From Comamonas koreensis (GTDB lineage: Bacteria; Pseudomonadota; Gammaproteobacteria; Burkholderiales; Burkholderiaceae_C): a DNA stretch of 64,000 nucleotides. Below, piece by piece: positions 53,863-60,512 of the stretch; the stretch's first letter is position 1, and each line of letters opens with the position of its first letter. The DNA lies in the NCBI RefSeq assembly GCF_021026195.1, contig NZ_JAJNCT010000005.1, forward strand, positions 275,231 to 339,230, written 5' to 3'. The position numbers were made by a program, and so were the translations under genes. The notes under the pieces are model-generated. The model made no database searches. It was given only the letters and a program-made list of their open reading frames with translations, and was not told the DNA's origin.

Positions 53863-55059
53863 ATGTACATCGACAAAGACCAAGCCCCCAATATCAACCA
53901 GCTCACCGCATTCCGCCGCGATCTGCACATGCACCCGGAGCTGAAGTACGAAGAGAACCGCACTGCCGACAAGATCGCAGCCTATCTGACGGCGCTGGGC
54001 ATCCCCATGGTGCGCGGCCTGGGCACCACCGGCATTGTGGCCAGCATCTACGGACGGGGGCGCGATGCCAGCACCCCCGGGCCTGCCATCGGCATCCGTG
54101 CCGATATGGATGCACTGCCGGTGCAGGAGACCAACCAGTTCGGCCATATCAGCCAGTACCCAGGGCGCATGCATGCCTGCGGCCATGACGGCCACACAAC
54201 GATGGTGATGGGTGCGGCCGAGCTGCTGGCCGGCCAGCGTGATTTTGACGGCACCGTGCACCTGATCTTTCAACCCGGTGAAGAAGGCGGCGCCGGCGCC
54301 CGCGCGATGATGAACGACGGGCTGTTTACCCGGTTTCCCTGCCAGGCGGTGTTTGCGCTGCACAACTGGCCTGCGCTGCCGCAAGGCCAGATGGGGGTGC
54401 GCGTGGGCCCCATCATGGCGGCGGCGCTGCGCTTTGAGATTGTGGTGCGCGGCCGGGGCGGCCATGCGGCCCTGCCCCACACCACGGTGGACCCGATTCC
54501 GGTGGCCTGCTCCATCGTCGGCCAGCTGCAGACCCTGGTCTCGCGCGGCACCGATCCGCTCGATGCCGCCGTGCTGACCGTGGGCAAGATCGAGTCCGGT
54601 ACGGTGGAGAACATCATCCCGGATGAGGCCCGCATCTACGGCACCTGCCGCAACCTGACCCTGGCCTCGCAGCAGTTCCTCATCGATGGCCTGCACCGGG
54701 TCTCCAGCCACATCGCCGAGGCGCACTTTGCCAGCGCCGAAGTCATCATCAAGCCCGGCTACCCCAACACCACCAACCACCGCAAGGAGGCGCTCTTCAT
54801 GGGCGAGGTGATGCGCGAGATGGTGGGCAACACGCATGCCCACACCGATGTGCTGCCGGCGATGACGGCAGAGGATTTTGGCTTCATGCTCGAAGAAGTG
54901 CCTGGCGCCTACGGCTGGATCGGCAATGGTGCCGATGGCCAGCCAGGTGTTGGGCTGCACAACCCCGGCTATGATTTCAACGACAACAACATCGCCCTGG
55001 GCGCCAAGTTCTGGGATCGGCTGGCACGCCGCTGGTTCGATACCCAGGCGCAGCGCTAA
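53863..55059 (+). CDS. M20D amidohydrolase (hippurate hydrolase/aminoacylase-like)
   Basis: 398 residues from ATG 53863 with GAGGAA 8 nt upstream. Signatures: FRRDLHMHPELKYEENRTAD, AIGIRADMDALPVQE, MHACGHDGHTTMVMGAAELL, FQPGEEGGAGARAMMNDGLF, with the metal ligands in HACGHDGH and the catalytic EE. It removes an acyl group from an N-acyl amino acid. No signal peptide, so cytoplasmic. It stands alone; the natural substrate is unknown. Confidence 0.92.
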   Translation: MYIDKDQAPNINQLTAFRRDLHMHPELKYEENRTADKIAAYLTALGIPMVRGLGTTGIVASIYGRGRDASTPGPAIGIRADMDALPVQETNQFGHISQYPGRMHACGHDGHTTMVMGAAELLAGQRDFDGTVHLIFQPGEEGGAGARAMMNDGLFTRFPCQAVFALHNWPALPQGQMGVRVGPIMAAALRFEIVVRGRGGHAALPHTTVDPIPVACSIVGQLQTLVSRGTDPLDAAVLTVGKIESGTVENIIPDEARIYGTCRNLTLASQQFLIDGLHRVSSHIAEAHFASAEVIIKPGYPNTTNHRKEALFMGEVMREMVGNTHAHTDVLPAMTAEDFGFMLEEVPGAYGWIGNGADGQPGVGLHNPGYDFNDNNIALGAKFWDRLARRWFDTQAQR

Positions 55060-55122
55060 GGCTTAGTCGCTGCAAGGGCTCGCGCAAACGCCAGGCCTTG
55101 CGGCCATGATCTGGAGCCCGTT

Positions 55123-56223
55123 TTGCAGCGTTCAGCAACCCTCTCGCCTCTCCCCCATCGGCCCGCACGCGGCCTGCGCCTGCTGCCACAGCTGCTGCTG
55201 GGCCTGGCCTTGCTGGCCGGCGGCCATGCCGCCCAGGCACGCACGTCGGCAGCCGCGCCAGCACCGCAACTGGCACAGTTGGACCGGCCGTCCTGCCCAG
55301 CCCCAGCCGTCAAGGATCCAGCGGTCTACCAGGCGGAATCGCGCAAGCCCCACCCGGACCGGGGCGTGCTCTGGGAACTGCGCAAAGGCGATGATCTCGC
55401 CTATCTCTGGGGCAGCATTCATGTGGGCCAACTGTCCTGGATCTTTCCCGGCCCGCGCACCGCACAAGCGCTGCGCGCCGCCCCTGCGATTGCGCTGGAG
55501 CTGGACCCGGTCGACCCCGCCACCTTGAAGGCCCTGACCCAGGCGATGCGCGAAGACAGTGACCGGCAAAAGCTGGTCATGCGCCAGAACCCCGAGCTGC
55601 AGACGCGCATGGGCCGCATGGCCTTCGAATCCTGCGTGGACCAGAGCACCTGGCAAACCAATGCCGCCACCCTGGCCCGCTTGATCGCGCTCGGCATGCA
55701 GGACATGGCGCGCAGCGGCTACCACCCGGCCTACGGCATCGACCTGAACCTGGCTGCGATGGCGCATGCCGTCGGCAGACCGGTGCAGGCCATCGAGACG
55801 GCGCAGGAGCAGTTGCTGGCCATGGGCCTGGGCGGCGAGGGCGTGCCCGCGCAGCTGGCCACGCCCGACGACATCCGCAAGGCGCTGGACGATATCGACA
55901 GCGGCAAGAACCGCCAGGTGGCCCAGCAGCTGGCCACCTATTGGGAGAGCGGTGACCTGGCCGCGCTGAAGCAGCTGATGCAGGACTGCCAATGCCTGGG
56001 CGATGTGGGCATGCAGGCGGCCCTGCTCGACACCCGCAACCAGCGCATGGCCGAGCGGCTGCCAGCGATGATTGCGGCGCAGCCCAAGCTCTTCATCGCG
56101 GTGGGCATGCTGCACATGGTGGGCGACAACAACCTGCTGCAGCTGCTGCAAAAGCAGGGCTTCACGGTGCGGCAGCTGACCGGCAAGGGCGCCGATGCCA
56201 GCACCCCTGCCAAGGCCCGATAA
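55123..56223 (+). CDS. TraB/GumN family protein
   Basis: 366 residues starting at TTG 55123, with GGAG 7 nt before it; no in-frame ATG precedes the signal peptide. The signal LPQLLLGLALLAGGHAAQA is followed by LWELRKGDDLAYLWGSIHVG with the GxxH motif, the conserved ALELDPVD and the C-terminal FIAVGMLHMVGDNNLLQLLQ with the second GxxH. These motifs define the TraB/GumN/PrgY (Tiki-related) family, proposed metalloproteases of the periplasm. All key histidines are present. Target unknown. Confidence 0.88.
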   Translation: MQRSATLSPLPHRPARGLRLLPQLLLGLALLAGGHAAQARTSAAAPAPQLAQLDRPSCPAPAVKDPAVYQAESRKPHPDRGVLWELRKGDDLAYLWGSIHVGQLSWIFPGPRTAQALRAAPAIALELDPVDPATLKALTQAMREDSDRQKLVMRQNPELQTRMGRMAFESCVDQSTWQTNAATLARLIALGMQDMARSGYHPAYGIDLNLAAMAHAVGRPVQAIETAQEQLLAMGLGGEGVPAQLATPDDIRKALDDIDSGKNRQVAQQLATYWESGDLAALKQLMQDCQCLGDVGMQAALLDTRNQRMAERLPAMIAAQPKLFIAVGMLHMVGDNNLLQLLQKQGFTVRQLTGKGADASTPAKAR

Positions 56224-56230
56224 GCGCCCA

Positions 56231-56264
56231 TAAAAAACGCCGCCAGCTTTGCAGCGGGCGGCGT
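56231..56264 (-). terminator. Terminator after the AAA+/M41 gene
   Basis: ACGCCGCC / GGCGGCGT 8-bp stem; on the minus strand it is followed by TTTTTT, about 30 nt past the stop at 56293. Confidence 0.8.
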
Positions 56265-56292
56265 AAAAACATCTGCCTAAAAGCTCGCGCAA

Positions 56293-58275
56293 TCAGGCCA
56301 TCAGAGGGCGCTGATCGTGCTTGGCCAGCATGTCGGCATAGGGCTCCAACACCCATTTTTGTTCGGCGGCATCCGGGATCTGCGCCGCACTGGCTTGCAC
56401 CACCTGGCCATGCGCGGCACACAGCTGCGCCATCGCGGCCGGGCTGATCAGGCCCTCCCGCAGCAACAAGGCGGTCATCGCCATCAGCAAGGCGTTGTGC
56501 TGCACCAGCAGGTCCTGCGCACGCAGCATCTGCGCTTGCAGCAAGGCTTCCATACCGGCATTGGTGGGTGCCACTTCGGTATTGGTGTTGTCGCCCGGCT
56601 CCTGGGCCACATCGGTGCGCGACAGGCGCGCACCAAAACCCAGGTGGCGCAGGTAGCGCGCCGCATCCGCCGTGGCCTGCAGGATGTCCTGCTCGGCCCC
56701 GGTGGTACAGGCTTCCTGGCCAAACACATGGCGCTCGGCCGCGCGGCCGGCCAGGCCCACGCAGACCATGTCCAGCATATTGCGCCGCGATGTTGCCTGC
56801 AGCTCGGTAAAGCTGTTGTAGCCGCCTTCAAAGGTCGCGATATTGATCTTCAGCTCCTGCGGCGTGCGGCCAAACAGCAGCGCATAGACCAGGCCATGCC
56901 CCGCCTCATGCACCGCCAGCAGCGCGCGGAAATCCGCGCTGGTGCGCTGCTTGACCTTGTTCAGATCCAGCGGCACGGCAAAGCACTGCTGCAGCACCGC
57001 AGCTGCATCCGGCAGCGCCAGATGCACCTGCAGCTGCGCCGCGCCAGCGGCCATCTGCACCTGCAACTGCTGGCCCGCCTGCGCGCCCTGCTCCAGCGCC
57101 CACAGCGCCGCATCCACCAGCGCACTCGACAGGATCGTGTGCACCGACGAGAACAGCGGCCGCGTTCCCTGGGTGGGGAAGACGGCGTTCTGGTAGATCT
57201 GCGCCAGCACATCGCTGCCGATGACAAATCGCAGCCCACAGTTGGCCTCAATGCCCTGCACATAGTTGTGCACCGTCGTTGCAATCAGCTGCTCGTAGGC
57301 CGAGCGGCTGAACGACGGGTAGATCACATGCTGGTTGCCCAGCCGCGCGATCTGCTCGGGCTTGAAGCGCTCGGCCAGCGCACGCTTGACATCGATCAGC
57401 GACAAGCGGCTGGTGAGCCGGTGAAAAATGTCGGCATCGGTGTCGCAGTCCTCAACGCGGCTGGCCGTCTCCGTGTACATCTCATCGAGGTTGCCGCAGA
57501 CAAAGACCAGCAGCTTGCTGTAATCGGTCTCCCAGGATTGCTGGGAGCTGCGAAACTGGATCAGCAGTTGGTGAATGTAGTCATTGCTCCACTGCATGAT
57601 CTCGAGCAACGGCGCATCGAGCTTGAGGCTGCGCTTGAGTGCCTGCGCGTCCCAGGCATCGATCTTGTAGCGCATCTTCTGCTTTTTGTGCCGCTCCTGC
57701 GCATCGTCCTCTTCGGCCCGTTCGGCGTCATAGAGCGCGTCCGCCAGCTTGCGCTCGATGCTGTGCAGCTCCGACAAGGCGGGCGGCAGCTTGCCATCCG
57801 ACAACAAGGCCCAGACATCCTGGTAGCGCTCGACCTTGCTGTCATCGCCACGGCTGCTCACCGTGCGGTAACGCTGGAACTCATCGAGCACCAGGATGCC
57901 CGGCGCACCCTCCACCAAACCCGCACTCTCGAGCGTGCCGGAGATGGTCGATGCGCCATAGCTGTCACCGTTCTGGCTGAAGCCGTCCATCTGGACTTCG
58001 ACAAAGCGATCATAAAAACCCAGCAGCTGCGCCAGGCGGCGCGTCAGCTGGGTCTTGCCCGTGCCTGTCAATCCCCACAGGCACACGATCACGGGGCGGG
58101 TAATGAGCTGGGGCATCACATACCAGGCGCGCACAGCGCCCGTCACACGGTCAATCACGTCATCAATACCGATCAATTCGGTTTTCAGCTGGGCCGCAAT
58201 GGCCTGCAGGTTTTGCTGACGCTCATGCATCTGTACGCGAAGCAATAGCTCCGGGGAGGTTTTCATTTCTTTCAT
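56293..58275 (-). CDS. Soluble AAA+ ATPase fused to an FtsH-type M41 zinc protease domain
   Basis: 660 residues. N-terminal AAA+ module (about 30-340): Walker A GLTGTGKT (68-75), Walker B ILVLDEF (127-133), and an arginine-rich sensor region RLTSRLSLIDVKRALAERF. This ATPase looks ClpX/ClpA-C-terminal-like, with a charged insert (about 170-215, AERAEEDDAQERHKKQK), not FtsH-like. The C-terminal half is an M41 peptidase: HEAGH at 456-460, third zinc ligand Asp530 in TTGAEQDILQATADA, LAGRAAERHVFGQE and the helical end. No transmembrane segment exists, unlike FtsH. It should unfold and degrade cytoplasmic proteins. An 81-codon ORF lies 29 nt upstream. I know no characterised member. Confidence 0.87.
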   Translation of the reverse strand: MKEMKTSPELLLRVQMHERQQNLQAIAAQLKTELIGIDDVIDRVTGAVRAWYVMPQLITRPVIVCLWGLTGTGKTQLTRRLAQLLGFYDRFVEVQMDGFSQNGDSYGASTISGTLESAGLVEGAPGILVLDEFQRYRTVSSRGDDSKVERYQDVWALLSDGKLPPALSELHSIERKLADALYDAERAEEDDAQERHKKQKMRYKIDAWDAQALKRSLKLDAPLLEIMQWSNDYIHQLLIQFRSSQQSWETDYSKLLVFVCGNLDEMYTETASRVEDCDTDADIFHRLTSRLSLIDVKRALAERFKPEQIARLGNQHVIYPSFSRSAYEQLIATTVHNYVQGIEANCGLRFVIGSDVLAQIYQNAVFPTQGTRPLFSSVHTILSSALVDAALWALEQGAQAGQQLQVQMAAGAAQLQVHLALPDAAAVLQQCFAVPLDLNKVKQRTSADFRALLAVHEAGHGLVYALLFGRTPQELKINIATFEGGYNSFTELQATSRRNMLDMVCVGLAGRAAERHVFGQEACTTGAEQDILQATADAARYLRHLGFGARLSRTDVAQEPGDNTNTEVAPTNAGMEALLQAQMLRAQDLLVQHNALLMAMTALLLREGLISPAAMAQLCAAHGQVVQASAAQIPDAAEQKWVLEPYADMLAKHDQRPLMA

Positions 58276-58304
58276 CTGATTTTCTCTTCATCCAGCGCTG
58301 TGGC

Positions 58305-58550
58305 TCAATCCCCGGGGTCGGCGCGGCGCGTCATCTGTTGCAAGGCCATCCGGTCGGCACGGCGCTGGGCGCCTTGGCTGCGGATGTGCTTGCCCGCAGC
58401 GCCGGACAGACGCCGCTGGGCCATGGCTTTGGCAACAGGGTTGAAAGGAGTGGCATCGGCCACGATCAGCAACGCGATAGGTTGCTTCATGCGACGCAAG
58501 GCCTTGACCCGGCCCTCTTCAAAGGCGCGGGAAACAGTTTTTGCACTCAT
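58305..58550 (-). CDS. Small basic protein upstream of the AAA+/M41 gene
   Basis: 81 residues, rich in Arg/Lys/Ala, with GAGGA about 9 nt before the ATG and ending 29 nt before the protease gene. The only distinct stretch is a hydrophobic core MKQPIALLIVADATPFNPVA (21-40); the rest (RRLSGAAGKHIRSQGAQRRA) is basic. It could be an adaptor, inhibitor or substrate of the protease, or an unrelated small protein. A plus-strand frame over the same region lacks a ribosome site. Support rests on operon position and ribosome site only. Confidence 0.5.
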   Translation of the reverse strand: MSAKTVSRAFEEGRVKALRRMKQPIALLIVADATPFNPVAKAMAQRRLSGAAGKHIRSQGAQRRADRMALQQMTRRADPGD

Positions 58551-58617
58551 CTGTGCGGTTCCTCAGGGGCCTGGCGCGCCGATGGCCTGGTGGCTGGCGC
58601 AGCAAAACCCCAAAACA

Positions 58618-58655
58618 AAAAGCCCCGGCGAAGTAGCCAGGGCTTTTGTCGATCC
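58618..58655 (-). terminator. Intrinsic terminator or attenuator in the leader
   Basis: On the minus strand AGCCCTGGC / GCCGGGGCT (one G-T pair) with a TACTTC loop, followed by TTTTTGTTTTGGGG. It lies downstream of the operon promoter and about 70 nt before the first ORF. Confidence 0.65.
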
Positions 58656-58689
58656 CGGCTGCAGTGGTGCAGGCGGCGATCTGGGCCAA

Positions 58690-58717
58690 GGCTAAACCAT
58701 ATGAACATGGTTTAGCC
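58690..58717. repeat. Perfect 11-bp inverted repeat in the leader
   Basis: GGCTAAACCAT - ATGAAC - ATGGTTTAGCC. Could be an operator or an RNA hairpin upstream of the attenuator. Confidence 0.6.
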
Positions 58718-58835
58718 GGGGCAGAAACCGTGTTCAGTGGAGAGGGTTGAACATGAAACAGGACATAGCAAAAACTCCCAATGGTGCGCTGCAGAAGGTC
58801 ATTCGTTGCTGCAGCGATAAGAAGACGAAGGCTGG

Positions 58836-58864
58836 ACTATAGCGGTAATTTGTTGATTACGCAA
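58836..58864 (-). promoter_or_regulatory. Sigma-70 promoter of the AAA+/M41 operon
   Basis: On the minus strand TTGCGT (58864-58859), a 17-nt spacer, and TATAGT (58841-58836). Start of transcription expected near 58829, giving a leader of about 280 nt before the small ORF. Confidence 0.5.
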
Positions 58865-58996
58865 GCCCCATATGCAGGCTGTTGCATAAAACTGACCGCC
58901 AACCGCTGGCTTCGGACTCTTTTGCGCGGCTTTGTGCGCATAAAACGCAGCAACGCGCCAACGGCGGCCAAAACCGCCGCTGGAGCGATACGCGGA

Positions 58997-59941
58997 TCAG
59001 TAGCGCTTGCGGCCAGCCTTGCGGTGCTTGGCGTGCTCGGCCTTCTTGGCCTGCTGCAAGGCCTCAGCCGCCTCGCCGGCAGCGCGCCATTGCTCAAACT
59101 CTGCCGGGGTCTCCACGGTGATGCGGCCCAGCATCTGGGTGCGAAAGTCGGTGATCAGCAACTCGGCCGCCTTTTGCATGTTGATGCGCCCGCCGCTCAT
59201 CACCGCCCCGCGCTTTTTGCCAATCAGGGTCAGCAGCTCGTCATCCGTGAGCGCTGCCATTTCTTCGTCACCCAGGCCGAGCTTGTAGCGCTCGTCCAGT
59301 TGGCGGGCGTAGTGCTTTTGCAGGTACAGCAGCAGCTCCAGCGCCACCAGCTCGTCGTCATAGGCATTGCGGCCCACCGATCCACAGGCCGCCAGGTTGT
59401 AACCCGTCTCCGGCACGATGATCTTGGGCCAGAGCATGCCGGGGGTGTCCCAGAGGTAGAAGTCATCGGCCAGCACAATGCGCTGCTCGTCCTTGGTCAC
59501 ACCGGCCTCGTCACCGGCCTTGGCCTGACCCTTGCCGCTCATGCTGTTGATCAGGGTGGACTTGCCCACATTTGGCACGCCGCAGATCAGCACGCGCATG
59601 GGCTTGGCCAGGCCGCCGCGCCCGGGCGCCAGCTGGCGGCAGGCCTCCACCAGGCGCTTGGCCGGAGCGGGCTCACTGGCATCCAGCGGCAAGGCCTTGG
59701 TTTCGTGCTGGGCCTCGTACCAGGCCACCCATTGCGCGGTGCGGCTGGCATCGGCCATGTCCTGCTTGTTGATGATCTTGAGCGTGGGCTTGTGGCCGGT
59801 CAGCTCAGTCAGCGCCGGGTTGGCGCTCGATCCTGGCATGCGCGCATCCAGCACCTCGATGACCACATCGATGTCTTTGATGCGCTCGGCAATCAGCTTG
59901 CGCGTCAGGTGCATATGCCCGGGGAACCATTGGATACTCAT
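58997..59941 (-). CDS. ylqF: Ribosome biogenesis GTPase RbgA (YlqF)
   Basis: 314 residues from ATG 59941; the frame is open upstream but the protein family starts at IQWFPGHMHLTRKLIAERIK. The GTPase motifs are circularly permuted as expected: G4 NKQD (58-61) precedes G1 GVPNVGKST (121-129) and G3 DTPG. The C-terminal helical domain ends in a basic tail (AEHAKHRKAGRKRY). It assists late 50S subunit assembly. It is divergent from a small membrane protein gene at 60012. Confidence 0.93.
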   Translation of the reverse strand: MSIQWFPGHMHLTRKLIAERIKDIDVVIEVLDARMPGSSANPALTELTGHKPTLKIINKQDMADASRTAQWVAWYEAQHETKALPLDASEPAPAKRLVEACRQLAPGRGGLAKPMRVLICGVPNVGKSTLINSMSGKGQAKAGDEAGVTKDEQRIVLADDFYLWDTPGMLWPKIIVPETGYNLAACGSVGRNAYDDELVALELLLYLQKHYARQLDERYKLGLGDEEMAALTDDELLTLIGKKRGAVMSGGRINMQKAAELLITDFRTQMLGRITVETPAEFEQWRAAGEAAEALQQAKKAEHAKHRKAGRKRY

Positions 59942-60011
59942 ACTCTTGCTTTCGGGGGGAATGGCAGGCAGGCGGTGCGCACGCAGACGCGCTGTGCCGG
60001 ATAATGCTGCC

Positions 60012-60263
60012 ATGTCTTCTTTATCTCAACGCCAGTGGGATGCGCAGCGCAAATCCGATCAGGACCTGCTCATCAAAGGCATCATCTTGGTCTTGATAGG
60101 GCTGGTGATCGTGGTCTCGCCCTATGTTGCTCAGGGCGATATTGTGCAGGGAGTTTTCGCCAAGGCTCCGGCAGTGGGTTGGTTTTCCCTGGTATTGGGC
60201 GCGGCTTTTGTGCTGCGCTTTGGCCTGCGCCGCAAGGCCGTGCCACCCCGGCCCGAGCAGTGA
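60012..60263 (+). CDS. Small two-helix membrane protein
   Basis: 83 residues: a hydrophilic start (SSLSQRQWDAQRKSDQD), two hydrophobic helices (GIILVLIGLVIVVSPYVA and AVGWFSLVLGAAFVLRFG) and a basic end. It is divergent from ylqF, and its stop overlaps the GTG start of the next ORF (GTGA at 60260-60263). No known family is recognised; function unknown. Confidence 0.72.
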   Translation: MSSLSQRQWDAQRKSDQDLLIKGIILVLIGLVIVVSPYVAQGDIVQGVFAKAPAVGWFSLVLGAAFVLRFGLRRKAVPPRPEQ

Positions 60264-60487
60264 ACACTGCCCTTCCCAGCATCCAGGCGCTCAGCAGCCT
60301 GCGCGAGGCACGCCAGTGCTTTGCCGCGCTGCAGGCCAGTGCCAGCGCCCGGCAGATCAGCCTGCGCGAGCCGCCGGAAGCACCTACCACCTGTTGTGGC
60401 CGGGGCTGCAATGGCTGCGTCTGGGAAGGCTTTTTTGCTGCGGCGATGTACTGGCAGGAATGCGCGCTGGAAGCGCTGCAGCCTTAA
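60260..60487 (+). CDS. Oxidoreductase-like domain (PF09791-type) small protein
   Basis: 75 residues from GTG 60260, overlapping the previous stop by GTGA. The motif PPEAPTTCCGRGCNGCVWEG with four cysteines is the hallmark of the oxidoreductase-like family, followed by YWQECALEAL. The cysteine cluster suggests metal binding. In eukaryotes the domain occurs in mitochondrial proteins; in bacteria the role is not established. The start is inferred from coupling, as no ATG exists in frame. Confidence 0.8.
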   Translation: MNTALPSIQALSSLREARQCFAALQASASARQISLREPPEAPTTCCGRGCNGCVWEGFFAAAMYWQECALEALQP

Positions 60488-60512
60488 ACCCTCGCCTCTT
60501 GGCTTGAACCCA

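Larger units (their letters stand above)
58551..58996 (-). promoter_or_regulatory. Long structured leader of the AAA+/M41 operon (446-bp region)
   Basis: No established gene. In minus-strand order it holds a promoter (58864-58836), an 11-bp inverted repeat (58717-58690) and a terminator-like hairpin (58655-58618) ahead of the small ORF at 58550. This is the layout of an attenuated leader, or alternatively of a separate ~220-nt small RNA gene. A plus-strand mini-ORF of 29 codons (58753-58842, ribosome site GGAGAGGG) lies opposite. The part from 58865 to 58996 directly follows the rbgA stop and shows nothing recognisable. Confidence 0.5.

Noticed and set aside
56317-58248. A 643-codon plus-strand frame opposite the AAA+/M41 gene
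   Set aside because: The minus strand carries Walker A/B and HEAGH motifs in one frame; the plus-strand product is Arg/Gln/His-rich without motifs.
58300-58695. A plus-strand 131-codon frame over the small ORF upstream of the protease
   Set aside because: No ribosome site and it spans the leader hairpin; the minus-strand 81-codon frame has a better start and operon position.
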